Positions 24,163-34,700 are shown, counted from the stretch's first letter. The stretch: DNA of 64,000 nt from Flavobacterium psychrophilum (GCA_001708385.1 CP012388.1:806001-870000), one strand, 5' to 3'. Notes: generated from the sequence alone by a model not told the origin. Program-made: numbers and translations.

Positions 24163-24957
24163 TTATAAATCCTTCGCATTGGCAATTAATTCTGCCACAT
24201 CCATTACTTTAACGTCATGCTCCCTGTTTTTAGCTTTAACGCCATCAGTTAGCATGGTATTGCAAAACGGACAACCCGCTGCAATAATTTCAGGCTGAGT
24301 TTCAAGAGCATCTTCTGTTCTCTCTACGTTCACATCCTTATTTCCTTTTTCAGGCTCTTTAAACATCTGGGCACCACCGGCACCACAACAAAGCCCGTTA
24401 AGTTTAGAGCGTTTCATCTCTACAAGCTCGGCATCCAGTTTTTCCATAAGGTCACGCGGAGCCTCATAGATATTATTGGCACGCCCGAGATAGCAAGGGT
24501 CATGAAACGTAATTTTCTTACCTTTAAACTGGCCACCTTCAATAGTAAGCCTGCCATCATCCAGAAGCGATTTTAAAAACTGCGTGTGGTGAACCACCTC
24601 ATAGCTTCCGCCAAGTCCCGGATATTCATTTTTTATGGTATTGAAGCAATGTGGGCATGCGGTTACAATTTTCTTAACCTCATACGCATTAAGTACCTCA
24701 ATATTCATCATTGCCTGCATCTGGAATAAAAACTCATTACCAGCTCTTTTAGCGGGGTCTCCGGTACAGCTTTCTTCTGTTCCCAAAACAGCAAAAGGTA
24801 CCTTTGCACTGTTAAGTATCTTTACAAATGCTTTGGTTATTTTTTTAGCTCTGTCATCAAAACTTCCTGAACAGCCAACCCAGAATAAAACTTCCGGTTG
24901 CTGTCCCGAAGCCATCATGTCGGCCATCGTGGGAACTGTAAAATTTTCCTGATTCAT
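24163..24957 (-). CDS. (Fe-S)-binding CCG-domain protein, HdrB/GlpC/LldE-like
   Basis: 264 residues. Two cysteine-rich regions of the CCG family are visible: a variant first block (WVGCSGSFDDRAKK with ACPHCFNT later) and HDPCYLGR followed by the second block GLCCGAGGAQMF, then AGCPFCNTM. Such domains bind a non-cubane or [4Fe-4S] cluster and act in heterodisulfide-reductase-like and lactate/glycerol-3-phosphate oxidation complexes. The membrane ferredoxin-like partner is encoded upstream in the same operon, so the two likely form a quinone-linked electron-transfer complex. The electron donor is not evident. Confidence 0.85.
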   Translation of the reverse strand: MNQENFTVPTMADMMASGQQPEVLFWVGCSGSFDDRAKKITKAFVKILNSAKVPFAVLGTEESCTGDPAKRAGNEFLFQMQAMMNIEVLNAYEVKKIVTACPHCFNTIKNEYPGLGGSYEVVHHTQFLKSLLDDGRLTIEGGQFKGKKITFHDPCYLGRANNIYEAPRDLMEKLDAELVEMKRSKLNGLCCGAGGAQMFKEPEKGNKDVNVERTEDALETQPEIIAAGCPFCNTMLTDGVKAKNREHDVKVMDVAELIANAKDL

Positions 24958-24965
24958 AATCTTGA

Positions 24966-25412
24966 TTATTCGTGCTTTCCGTCGTCAAAAACCTGGATAG
25001 TAACTTCTTTATCAATTAGGTTGGTAAATTTACCTCTGTAACGTGTTGCTTTAACAAGGTGGTTGTCTATCCAGTGATAGTTACCTCCCCTTGGTTTGCC
25101 CATAAGCATACCGTGGTATTTAAAACCATGCTCTTTAAGCCAGTTTTCGGTAATTTCCCTGTGCGCCTCAGTACGCGATGTAAAGAAGAATATAATATGC
25201 CCTTCATCATACCATCCGTTAAGTGTTTCCAATGCATCAGGATACACCGCCGCTGTAACCATCCTTTCGGGCTCCTCATTGGGTATATCGTCACAAATAG
25301 TGCCGTCTATATCAATAAGGTAGTTTTTAATCCCATCAGGAAGTATAGGGCTTAAATGTTCGCCATTTTCTGTAATCGGCTGTAAGTTTTTGTCGATGTC
25401 TTCCGCTTTCAT
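24966..25412 (-). CDS. HAD-like phosphatase family protein
   Basis: 148 residues from the ATG at 25412, which overlaps the stop of the upstream Fe-S gene as TAATG; an in-frame start at 25460 would lie deep inside that gene and is rejected. HAD motif I is LIDIDGTICDD, motif II Thr/Ser is in FFFTSRTEAH, and the late HWIDN may replace motif IV. It has no large cap domain. Homologues are often mislabelled phosphoheptose isomerase. It is probably a small-molecule or nucleotide phosphatase in the cytoplasm. Its translational coupling to redox genes is conserved-looking but unexplained. Confidence 0.8.
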   Translation of the reverse strand: MKAEDIDKNLQPITENGEHLSPILPDGIKNYLIDIDGTICDDIPNEEPERMVTAAVYPDALETLNGWYDEGHIIFFFTSRTEAHREITENWLKEHGFKYHGMLMGKPRGGNYHWIDNHLVKATRYRGKFTNLIDKEVTIQVFDDGKHE

Positions 25413-26743
25413 TATGCTTCGTCTTTCCAGTTTAACCTGTCCATCTGGCTGTACTGCCATGGCGCTCCATTGTTCTCAATATTTGTCATCATCCCGTTAA
25501 GCTCAACAGGTGCAGCACTCTGCTCCATTACAAGGAACCTTCGCATATCCATGATAATAGAAAGCGGGTCTATGTTTACAGGGCAGGCCTCTACACAACC
25601 GTTACAGGTAGTACAAGCCCATAGCTCTTCGGGGGTAATATAATCGTTAAGCAGCGATTTGCCGTCGTCAACAAATATGCCTTTATTTTTATCAATATTT
25701 CTGCCAACTTCTTCCAGCCTGTCGCGGGTATCCATCATGATCTTTCTTGGAGAAAGTTTCTTTCCGGTAATATTTGCCGGGCAGGATTCGGTACAACGAC
25801 CACATTCTGTACACGTGTAGGCATTCATCAACTGAACCCAGTTAAGATCCTGAACATCGCTTGCACCAAATTTGGCAGGTTCCTCACCTTCGGCAGCCGG
25901 CGGTGCAGCAGCAAACAGATCGGCATTTGGATCCATCATTAGTTTAACCTCATTGGTAACCGAATCAAGGTTCTCAAATTTACCCTTCGGTTTAAGGTTA
26001 GCAAAGTATGTGTTGGGAAATGCAAGTAATATGTGAAGGTGTTTAGAAAAGTACAGGTAATTCATGAAGATCATGATACCAACTATATGCAGCCACCACG
26101 CTGTTCTTTCGATGATAATTACCGTCCCTTCAGACATACCATTGAAGATAGGCGATAAAAATCCTGAAACAGGAAAAGCACCGGCCTGTGTGTAATGATG
26201 CGCCCCTATCGACTGAAGATACCCATCGGCAGCATTCATCGTCAGGAAAAACACCATCAATACCATTTCAAAGTATAAAATGTAGTTAGCATCGCTTTTA
26301 GGCCATCCTTTAAGGTCGCTATGTATAAATCTTTTTAGTTTGATGATATTCCGTCTGATCCAGAAAACAGTAACAGAGAAAATTACACCAAAAGCCAGTA
26401 TCTCAAAAAAGCCGATAAGGAAATTATAAAAGCCTCCCATAAATGAGAAAAGCCTGTGCGTACCAAAGATACCGTCTATTATAATTTCAAGAAGCTCAAC
26501 GTTTATAATTACAAAGCCAACGTAAACAATAATGTGTAAAATACCCATTACCGGTTTACGTACCATTTTAGATTGCCCCAGTGCTATAAGAGCCATATTG
26601 CCCCAACGCTCAGACGGATTATCAAAACGGTCTATATCCCTTCCTAATTTTATATTGCGGAAAAGTTTTTTCACATTGAGTGCAAAATAGCCAAAGCCTA
26701 CAGCAAGCACTACAACAAAAAGGATATTATCTATATAGCTCAT
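25412..26743 (-). CDS. Membrane-bound ferredoxin-type Fe-S oxidoreductase (HdrC/NarI-like fusion)
   Basis: 443 residues. The N-terminal half has about five membrane spans, as in NarI/HdrE-type cytochrome b subunits, with several His residues in or near spans (GILHIIVY, WWLHIVGIM, FSKHLHILLAF) that could bind heme. The C-terminal part holds two ferredoxin-type 4Fe-4S motifs, CTECGRCTESCP and CTTCNGCVEACP. It likely passes electrons between the adjacent CCG-domain protein and the menaquinone pool at the inner membrane. First gene of a run with HAD, CCG and the small conserved protein, preceded by an MCE gene about 30 bases upstream. Confidence 0.9.
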   Translation of the reverse strand: MSYIDNILFVVVLAVGFGYFALNVKKLFRNIKLGRDIDRFDNPSERWGNMALIALGQSKMVRKPVMGILHIIVYVGFVIINVELLEIIIDGIFGTHRLFSFMGGFYNFLIGFFEILAFGVIFSVTVFWIRRNIIKLKRFIHSDLKGWPKSDANYILYFEMVLMVFFLTMNAADGYLQSIGAHHYTQAGAFPVSGFLSPIFNGMSEGTVIIIERTAWWLHIVGIMIFMNYLYFSKHLHILLAFPNTYFANLKPKGKFENLDSVTNEVKLMMDPNADLFAAAPPAAEGEEPAKFGASDVQDLNWVQLMNAYTCTECGRCTESCPANITGKKLSPRKIMMDTRDRLEEVGRNIDKNKGIFVDDGKSLLNDYITPEELWACTTCNGCVEACPVNIDPLSIIMDMRRFLVMEQSAAPVELNGMMTNIENNGAPWQYSQMDRLNWKDEA

Positions 26744-26773
26744 ATAATAAGGGTGATTGGGCTAAACCGTTTC

Positions 26774-27733
26774 CTATTTTTTCTCTTCAACAACTACTTT
26801 TTCTGTGTAAGGCGTAGCTTTCTTACCAAATACAGAGAAATGAACGTAACGCTTAGGATTGTTTTTAAAGTCCGCCAAAAGTTCTTTCAGCTCTTTAGAG
26901 GCATCCGTAAGGTTATTATACATCGCTTCGTCTTTCATAAGTTTACCAAGTGTACCTTTACCAGACTGAACATCGTTCATAAGGTTATCCACCTTCGCCA
27001 ATGAATGCTCCAGGTTTCTAACTGTCTGTGCAATATTAGCCGCATCTATTGAATCCGATAATTTTGCGAAGTTAGCCGAGGTACGGTTAAGGTTTTTCAT
27101 TGTAGCATCAATGTTTCCTTTATTTCCGGCTATCGATCCGTTTAACGAACGTGCAGCACTGCTAAACTCTTTCATGGTATTGCTCATTTCGGCAATAGCA
27201 ATGCGAAGGTTTTGCTGTGTCTTATCGTCGAATATATTATTAACCCTGTGCAATAAACTATCCGCAGAAACAACAGTAGCCTCAACTTTAGTTTGTAGCG
27301 GAGAAAGTTTTTCTCCTACCGCAGAAAGCATTCCCGGCTTAAGTCCGGCCTGGAAATAATCGTTATCCTCTGCTAAAGTTTTATCGTTCATATTCGGGAT
27401 AATCGCAATTTGCTTACCTCCAATAAACCCCGGCTCATATAAAGTAGCATTACTGGTTTTGGAAATAGGGAAATCGGTTTTAACCTGCATTTCGATTAGA
27501 AGATCTCCTTCTTTATGATCTGTAAATGTTATTGAAGTTACTTTACCTACTATAAGTCCGTTAAGGGTTACAGGTGCTGATGGTGAAAGCCCTTCAACAT
27601 TTTTATAGACAACGTAATATGTTTTATACGAATTAAATAGATCCCTTCCCTTTAAAAAGTAATAACCCCATATAAATAATAATATGGATCCTATAACTAA
27701 TACCGCGGTTTTAACTTCTCTAGATACTTTCAA
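26774..27733 (-). CDS. MCE (MlaD-like) phospholipid-transport protein
   Basis: 319 residues. A single N-terminal membrane span (VLVIGSILLFIWGYYFL) precedes an MCE domain at about residues 35-115 (YKTYYVVYKNVEGLSPSAPV and LNGLIVGKVTSI). The rest is a long helical coiled coil to about residue 290, as expected for periplasm-spanning lipid tunnels. It would be the substrate-binding subunit of an Mla-type ABC system; ATPase and permease genes (mlaF, mlaE) are not beside it here. The gene lies between an amidase and the redox operon, with a candidate promoter just upstream. Confidence 0.9.
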   Translation of the reverse strand: MKVSREVKTAVLVIGSILLFIWGYYFLKGRDLFNSYKTYYVVYKNVEGLSPSAPVTLNGLIVGKVTSITFTDHKEGDLLIEMQVKTDFPISKTSNATLYEPGFIGGKQIAIIPNMNDKTLAEDNDYFQAGLKPGMLSAVGEKLSPLQTKVEATVVSADSLLHRVNNIFDDKTQQNLRIAIAEMSNTMKEFSSAARSLNGSIAGNKGNIDATMKNLNRTSANFAKLSDSIDAANIAQTVRNLEHSLAKVDNLMNDVQSGKGTLGKLMKDEAMYNNLTDASKELKELLADFKNNPKRYVHFSVFGKKATPYTEKVVVEEKK

Positions 27734-27750
27734 AATGAATAATTTTTTAA

Positions 27751-27758
27751 CAAATGTA
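27751..27758 (-). promoter_or_regulatory. Candidate -7 element for the MCE gene
   Basis: The minus strand reads TACATTTG, an exact TAnnTTTG match, 17 bases upstream of the ATG at 27733. Confidence 0.5.
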
Positions 27759-27809
27759 GGACAATAATTTTACAAAAATGTGAATATTACTTTAAAGCTT
27801 TACAACACT

Positions 27810-28937
27810 CTATTTTTTAAGTGCTTCTTCCATTTTTATTTTTTTGCCGTCTTTAAATGGAACTAAAAACGCCGAAGAAAAGCCCTTTGCTTTAGCTTGG
27901 GCCAGCAGTTCTTTAGCATCATCATAGTCAGAAGTCTGTCCGTAAAAATATTTTATAACAGCAGTACTGTCATCTTTACTCAGGTCTTTAAGTCCGTTAA
28001 AGTTAGACGGCACAAGTTCCAGCTGCTTGCCACTAGCGGCAATCTGAACTTTAAATATAACTCCTTTAGCAGATCCTGCAGCTGCAGGTGCCGCAACAGG
28101 TATCGGTTTATCGTCTGCTTTCGGCTTTGTGTCTTTTACTGCTACAGGCTCTTTATAGTCATGATTTGTAACACTTCCCGATATAAAATAATCCTTTTTA
28201 TAAGCCAGGATAGCTTTAACAATAGCCTCTGCCATATCATCCTGCCCGCTGTCTGAACTTAAAAATTCTCCTTCCGGCTTGTACGATATAAAACCAAGTT
28301 CTATAAGAATACTTGGCATAGCAGTTTGGTTAAGTACTAAAAACGGTCCCTGCTTTACACCTCTCTTTTTTCTCTTTACATTATCTGTAAAGTTCTCTTC
28401 AACTTTACTTGCAAGATCAAGGCTCTGATTGATAAAAGCTTCATGCTGTAACGTCAGTCCTAATAAAGATTCCGGTCGGTTAGGATCAAATCCGCCATAG
28501 GTAACCTTATAATCTTTCTCTAACGTAATAACAGCATTCTCCTTTTTAGCTACTTCAAGGTGTGAAGCATTCTTTGTTGGACCCATCACGAAAGTCTCTG
28601 TACCAAATGCTGTTTTCTTTGCCTCACCGTTGCAGTGTATAGACACGAAAATATCGGCATTAGCCTTATTCGCTATTCTCGGCCTGTCGATAAGTTCTAT
28701 AAAGACATCTGTTTTTCGTGTAAAGATCACATCTACAGAAGGATCTTTTTCAAGAAGCTTACCTACCTTTAATGCTACATTAAGCGCGATATTTTTCTCG
28801 ATATAATCGTGATAAATTGCACCGTAATCTTTACCGCCGTGCCCTGCGTCAAGGACAACTTTAAATTTTGAATTATCCTGCCCAAAAGTTGCAGTAGTAA
28901 ATGCAATAAATGTAAAAAACGCCAGTTTTAGATTCAT
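27810..28937 (-). CDS. Periplasmic N-acetylmuramoyl-L-alanine amidase
   Basis: 375 residues from the ATG at 28937, which puts Lys near the start of the signal peptide (LKLAFFTFIAFTTATFGQ); an ATG 4 codons earlier at 28949 is also possible. The Amidase_3 domain (about 25-250) has zinc-ligand motifs LDAGHGGKD, EKNIALNV and SIHCNGEA, and the catalytic ILIELGFIS. A linker rich in Lys, Pro and Ala precedes a C-terminal SPOR-like domain (VIFKVQIAASGKQL) that would bind denuded glycan. It cleaves the amide between MurNAc and the stem peptide during cell separation. Divergent from the LptD-like gene. Confidence 0.92.
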   Translation of the reverse strand: MNLKLAFFTFIAFTTATFGQDNSKFKVVLDAGHGGKDYGAIYHDYIEKNIALNVALKVGKLLEKDPSVDVIFTRKTDVFIELIDRPRIANKANADIFVSIHCNGEAKKTAFGTETFVMGPTKNASHLEVAKKENAVITLEKDYKVTYGGFDPNRPESLLGLTLQHEAFINQSLDLASKVEENFTDNVKRKKRGVKQGPFLVLNQTAMPSILIELGFISYKPEGEFLSSDSGQDDMAEAIVKAILAYKKDYFISGSVTNHDYKEPVAVKDTKPKADDKPIPVAAPAAAGSAKGVIFKVQIAASGKQLELVPSNFNGLKDLSKDDSTAVIKYFYGQTSDYDDAKELLAQAKAKGFSSAFLVPFKDGKKIKMEEALKK

Positions 28938-29005
28938 GTTCCCCGTCATTGTAATATAGATATTTTTCTGCTTGTGTTATAATTACATTTAGTGATTTAT
29001 TTTGC

Positions 29006-29013
29006 CAAAAATA
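29006..29013 (-). promoter_or_regulatory. Candidate -7 element for the amidase gene
   Basis: The minus strand reads TATTTTTG. It is divergent from, and 3 bases apart from, the plus-strand element at 29017-29024. Confidence 0.45.
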
Positions 29014-29016
29014 TTG

Positions 29017-29024
29017 TAAGTTTG
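29017..29024 (+). promoter_or_regulatory. Candidate -7 element for the LptD-like gene
   Basis: TAAGTTTG matches TAnnTTTG 46 bases upstream of the TTG start at 29071. Confidence 0.5.
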
Positions 29025-29070
29025 ACACTTTTAAAATAAGCCACTTTTTACAAAAATAGTATTAAAACCG

Positions 29071-31779
29071 TTGCGTACAAACTTATTTCATATCGTTTTA
29101 TTATCAATTTTCCTAACAATGGGAAGCTTGAAGCTTTCGGCGCAGGAAAAAACCATTAAATCTAATCCGATACCTGCTGAAAAACAGAAGAATACTTTCC
29201 CTGAAGCAAAAAAAGAAACAGACACTTTACCTGTAACCGAAATTCCTGTAAAATTATCTGTAAACGATACTAATAAGAAAAAGAACGGCCTGGATGCTAT
29301 TATTAGACGTACTGCTGAGGACTACGAAAAAATAGATCAGGTTAAAAAAGAGATAGAGCTTTATAATAAAGCCGAGCTATTCTATAAAGATATAGAACTC
29401 AAAGCTGGTAAAATTATTATGAAGTATGACAAAGACGAGGTTTTCGCCGGAAGGATAAAAGACTCGCTTGGCAACTACTCACAATACCCGTATTTTAAAC
29501 AGGGAAATAATATCGTTGAGGCCGACTCCATTCACTTTAACAGCAAAACTAAAAAAGCAAGGATTTGGAACTCACGTTCTGATCAGGGCGAATTTAGGGT
29601 GAAGGGTGAAATTACAAAAAGGGAAAACGACTCTGTATATTACATTAAAGGCGCACGATTTACTACATCTAAAAACATAGACGACCCGGAATATTATTTC
29701 TATGCGAGAAAAATAAAACTGGTACCCGGAAAAAAAGTTGTTGTGGCAACCACTAACATGTACATTGCAGATGTACCTACTCCCCTTGCCTTACCATTTG
29801 CTTTTTTCCCAATGAGCGATAAAGCCGAATCAGGTTTTATACCGCCAACGTTTGGTGATAATAACAGGCAGGGATATTTCCTTCAGAATGGCGGATATTA
29901 TTTCGCCATGGGTGAGCATTATGACTTAGCAGTAACAGGAGATTACTATACTAACGGAAGTTACGGTTTGCGTTTTGCTTCACAATACGCCAACAGGTAT
30001 AAATATAGCGGTAATATTAATATCCGTTTTGAAAACATCATTAACAGCGAAAGAGGCTTGCCGGATTATTCCCGTTCAAAAAACTACAACATTCAGTGGA
30101 GCCATAGCCAGGATGCTAAATCGAACCCTAACTCAAGATTTTCTGCAAGTGTAAACTTAGGTTCGAGTAAGTTTTACCGAAATTCACTTAATACTATAAA
30201 TGTTGGATCGTCGCTAAATAATACACTTTACTCATCTGTGTCGTATTCCAAGACATTCCAGTCGGTGCCGCAGGTTAACATGTCGCTTACTGCTACACAT
30301 AGTCAAAACACAAACAGCCAGTCTATAACTATGTCTCTACCTACCTTTCAGGCAAGTGTAGACCGTATTTTCCCTTTTGCATCAGAAGACGCTCCTAAAA
30401 AAGGTATCATCAAAAATATTAACCTTCAGTATAGCGTAAAAGGTGAGAACAGAATAAATACTACCGACTCACTTTTCTTTAAACCAGAGATGTTCAGGGA
30501 TGCAAAAACAGGAATGCAGCATATTATCCCTATAAGTACCAACTTTAAGGTATTTAAACACTTTAGCGTATCTGCGAGCAGCACTTACACAGAAAGCTGG
30601 GTGCTAAACACTATTAGAAGAGAATACAATCCGGTAATACAAAAAGACACACTTATTTCTAACGTAAGAGGTTTTGACTCTTTCAGAACCTATAACTTTT
30701 CATCAAGTGTCGGAACAACCATTTACGGTATGTTTAATTTTGGTGAAGACAAAAAGATACAGGCAATACGCCACGTAATGCGTCCTTCAATATCATACAC
30801 CTATACACCAAGCTTCGACAGATATTATGACAGGTATGAAATTGATGCTACAGGAACACAATACAGAGAATATTCAAGATTTCAGGACGGGCTTTACGGA
30901 GCACCTAACCAAAACTACTCGAATCTGATAGGAATTTCAGTAAACAATACTTTTGAAGCCAAAGTTAGAAACGACGACGAGAACGACACAAAAGGCGAAC
31001 CTAAAAAAGTAATGTTATTAAATAATCTTACGTTCAACACCAGTTATGATATGGCTGCTGATTCATTAAAGTGGTCGCCGTTAAGAGTATCAGGTGGTAC
31101 AAATCTTTTTAAAGATAAGATGAACCTTAATTTTGCTACAACTTTAGACCCATATGCTATAAACAGTGCCGGAAGAAGGATAGATACTTACAACATTAAT
31201 AATGGTGGTAGCCTTTTCAGGATGACAAGCGCCAACGTTACGGTAAACTACTCTATATCGAGTAGTGATGGCAAAGGAGATGGTAAAGATAAAAACAGCC
31301 AGACGGCACGTAATGGTGGCCGTGAGGATGATCTGTTTGGGCAGGCGGCAGATCAGCTAACTGACAACAGAACAAGTATGTTTAAGGACGAAGATGAGGA
31401 GGATGCGGAGTCGGATAAATCCGAAGGTGGTTTCTTTAGCGCTAAACTCCCGTGGAATTTAAGGCTTGCCTATTCCCTAACCTACGGAAACAATAACAGG
31501 GAAAGAAAAATTACAGGAAATTCAGTAATGGTTTCAGGAGACCTGGATATCACCCCCCGTTGGAAGATGGGCTTTTCTACAGGTTATGACTTTGTACAAA
31601 ACGGCGTAACCTTTACGCAATTACGTTTTGAACGCGACCTGTTAAGCTGGAGAATGGACTTTAATTGGGTTCCATTTGGAGACAATACTTATTGGGGCTT
31701 CTTCATAGGAATTAAATCATCTGTACTTAGCGATATCAAATGGGATAAACGACAAGTACCGGACAGGCAATTACAGTAG
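29071..31779 (+). CDS. lptD: LPS-assembly protein LptD-like outer-membrane beta-barrel
   Basis: 902 residues starting at TTG 29071. Only this start yields a full signal peptide (FHIVLLSIFLTMGSLKLSAQ); the first ATG is inside it. An OstA-like N-terminal domain (about 95-220) has EADSIHFNSKTKKARIWNS and KGARFTTSKNIDDPEYYF. The region with YIADVPTPLALPFAFFPM resembles LptD's barrel entry, and the rest is a beta-barrel of about 24 strands ending with aromatic-rich strands. It would insert lipopolysaccharide into the outer membrane. It diverges from an amidase and is followed 4 bases later by a T9SS surface protein. The low-complexity acidic stretch near residue 770 (DEDEEDAESDKSEG) is probably a loop. 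Confidence 0.88.
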   Translation: MRTNLFHIVLLSIFLTMGSLKLSAQEKTIKSNPIPAEKQKNTFPEAKKETDTLPVTEIPVKLSVNDTNKKKNGLDAIIRRTAEDYEKIDQVKKEIELYNKAELFYKDIELKAGKIIMKYDKDEVFAGRIKDSLGNYSQYPYFKQGNNIVEADSIHFNSKTKKARIWNSRSDQGEFRVKGEITKRENDSVYYIKGARFTTSKNIDDPEYYFYARKIKLVPGKKVVVATTNMYIADVPTPLALPFAFFPMSDKAESGFIPPTFGDNNRQGYFLQNGGYYFAMGEHYDLAVTGDYYTNGSYGLRFASQYANRYKYSGNINIRFENIINSERGLPDYSRSKNYNIQWSHSQDAKSNPNSRFSASVNLGSSKFYRNSLNTINVGSSLNNTLYSSVSYSKTFQSVPQVNMSLTATHSQNTNSQSITMSLPTFQASVDRIFPFASEDAPKKGIIKNINLQYSVKGENRINTTDSLFFKPEMFRDAKTGMQHIIPISTNFKVFKHFSVSASSTYTESWVLNTIRREYNPVIQKDTLISNVRGFDSFRTYNFSSSVGTTIYGMFNFGEDKKIQAIRHVMRPSISYTYTPSFDRYYDRYEIDATGTQYREYSRFQDGLYGAPNQNYSNLIGISVNNTFEAKVRNDDENDTKGEPKKVMLLNNLTFNTSYDMAADSLKWSPLRVSGGTNLFKDKMNLNFATTLDPYAINSAGRRIDTYNINNGGSLFRMTSANVTVNYSISSSDGKGDGKDKNSQTARNGGREDDLFGQAADQLTDNRTSMFKDEDEEDAESDKSEGGFFSAKLPWNLRLAYSLTYGNNNRERKITGNSVMVSGDLDITPRWKMGFSTGYDFVQNGVTFTQLRFERDLLSWRMDFNWVPFGDNTYWGFFIGIKSSVLSDIKWDKRQVPDRQLQ

Positions 31780-31783
31780 TTTT

Positions 31784-34700
31784 ATGAGCACACGTTTACT
31801 AATCCTGATTTTTAGTGTACTTTTTTTTAATCTTAATTACGCTCAGGATTTCCATTGGGTTAGACAATTAAGGGGCGTTAATTCAGATTATAGTGATGAA
31901 ATAAAAGCTATAACTGTAGATAATAACAATAATTCCTATGTTATTGGAGAAACAAATTCTTACTCTTTCGATCTTGACCCGACAGAATCAGGTACAGATA
32001 TTGTAATTAACAATATTCAAAACTTCCACGCAGCTTATATTGTAAAGGTGGACGAAGACGGAAACTACAAGTGGGGTAAAATGTTCGGAAATTTCAGGCG
32101 TGGAGATTATCCTATAGGAATAAAAGTTGGCACAGACGGTAATATTTATGCCGCTGTAAGTGTAAGCGAGGAGATAAGTGATAATAATGCTGACACTTAT
32201 ATTAATGTTATGAAATTCACCCCGGAAGGTATAATTCTTTCGGAAAATAAAATACCCCAACATTACAGCCAAAATAATGGTCTACATCCATTATCTTTTG
32301 AATTGGATGCGCAAAACAATATTTACATAACCGGATGGTTCACCGGTGTAATACCTATCAGCACAACCAATACTTCATTAAACTTATCTGCTATAGGAGC
32401 TTCTTACTTTCTAATAAAAATAAATAATATTGGAAACATTGCCTGGACAAAACAGTTTGATCTTAATTCAAATATGTATTCAAATATTAAAATACGGCCT
32501 GATGGTAATTTAAATATTGCTTTATATTCAGATGCTGATACTAACTATAAATTATACAATATAAATACTACTAACGGATCTATAATCTGGGAAAAAGAAT
32601 TTCAGAATCAGTCAGCTCAAAATCTACATGTTTCAAACAATGCGATTATAATTTCGGGAACAAACGGTTTTGATGTACCAATTGATGTTGATCCATCTGC
32701 AACATCTGTCGTTACTGTAACCGCACAAAATTATCTTCTTTTTCTTGACCTCAATGGTAGCTTTGTAGACGTAAAGGAATTTTTTAACCCATCAAGCTTT
32801 GAGCAACTACGCATCACCGCTATTACTACAGACGAAAATAACAAATGCTTTATAACCGGTACATTTTATAATACGGTAGACTTTAATCCGAATCCGTCGG
32901 GGATTTTTAACATGACGGCAACAGGACAATACGCCGAAGCATTTTATGTGATATTTGATGAAAACAGGAATTTTGAAGATGCTTTTAAATTTGGTGATGA
33001 AAACCCTAAATTAGATCCATATCACAATTGCTACAGTATCAAAATTTCAGATTTAAAAGTTATTGACGATATCAGTTACATTGCGGGTAATTTTTTTTGG
33101 TCCTGCGACTTTGACCCTTCGCCAGTGGCAGCAAATACGTTGAAAACAATACAAATTTCAACAATAAACAGCGATGGGTTCATTCAAAAACTTGGTACAT
33201 GTAACGATAACCCTCCGGTAAGAAATCAAAATCAAGAATTTTGCTCCGCTGAAATACCAACTGTTAGTAGCTTAAGTCCACAATCATCTTCTATAAAATG
33301 GTATGGCGCACAATCTGATGTCGCTCCGCTTGCCGGCAATGTTGCTCTTATTGACGGGCATACTTATTATGTTTCTAAAAAATCTGGCAATTGCCCTGAA
33401 AGTGCAAGAATGGCGGTAACTGTAACAATAAAGCCCAGCCCTGGCCCACCAACTTCAACAGATCAGATATTTTGCAAGTCAGAAAATGCAAAACTTCAGG
33501 ATATGATTATTTCCGGACAAGATATAAAATGGTATAATACAGCAAACGGAGCAGAAGAACTTTTACCTGAAACTTTACTCTTAAACGCTACATATTATGC
33601 TACACAGACTTTAAATGGATGTGAAAGCTTAAGAAATGCTATTAAGGTAACTATTGACGACACTCCTGAACCAATAGTAGCAACAGAACAAACTTTTTGT
33701 TTTAAAGACAATCCTTCGATAAATTCAATTTCAGCTACTGGCCAAAACATTAAATGGTATGCATCATTAACTGATAGCACTACGATTCCCTCCGAAACAT
33801 TGCTTCAGGATGACACAATTTACTATATCACGCAAACCCTGAATAATTGTGAAAGCTTAAGAAAATCTATTCATGTTGTAATTCAGAATACTCCTCCGCC
33901 TGCCGCTTCTCAAAATCAGACACTATGTGCTATGCAAACTCCAACATTAGATGATATAGTAATTGAGGGCAGTAATATAAAATGGTATGACAATGATATA
34001 AATAGGACCGTAGTTCCTGCTACAACAGAACTACAGGATGGTTATACATATTTTGCCACACAAACTATAAACGGATGCGAAAGTATATTACGCACACCTA
34101 TAAAAATAACGCTTATAACTAAATTAAACGGTAATGATTATCAGGAAACAATTTGCGACAAGTTAAACGACGGTATAGAAAATGTAGATCTTAAAGGTTT
34201 TAATAATCAAATCATTGAGGATGCCTCAAGCTATAACTTCGAATACTATCTTACACTTAACGGCGCTTTAAAGGAATTTGCAACAGAAAGAATTTCGCAA
34301 CCTGAAAATTATGTAATTCCATCTGGCGATAAAACTATATATGTCAGGATAACGGCTACAAATGGCTGTTTTCAAGTAGTAAAGTTAAATCTAACATTAT
34401 TTACATTTACTAATGTAAATCTAAACGAAGATATAATACTTTGTAAAGACAAAAGTGTAATGTTAAATGCCGGTAATAATTTTGATAGTTACGTATGGTC
34501 TACTGGTGCCAAAACAGAATCGATACTAGTAAGGAAACCAGGAGATTATAAAGTAGAAATTACAAAAAATATTGGAAATGTTTTCTGTACATCTCTTAAA
34601 AGTTTCACAGTAACAGAATCTCAGCCCGCTGTAATTACTAATATCAAAACCACAGACTGGACAGATAACAACAATGCCATTACAATATACACTGAAGGAT

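Noticed and set aside
25413..25460. Longer N-terminus for the HAD-like protein
   Set aside because: It overlaps the upstream Fe-S gene by 49 bases; the TAATG overlap start is more natural.
33242..34130. Possible CRISPR-like or tandem DNA repeat in the T9SS gene
   Set aside because: The repetition is at protein level (Ig-like domains of about 76 residues); the DNA copies are too diverged for a tandem or CRISPR array.
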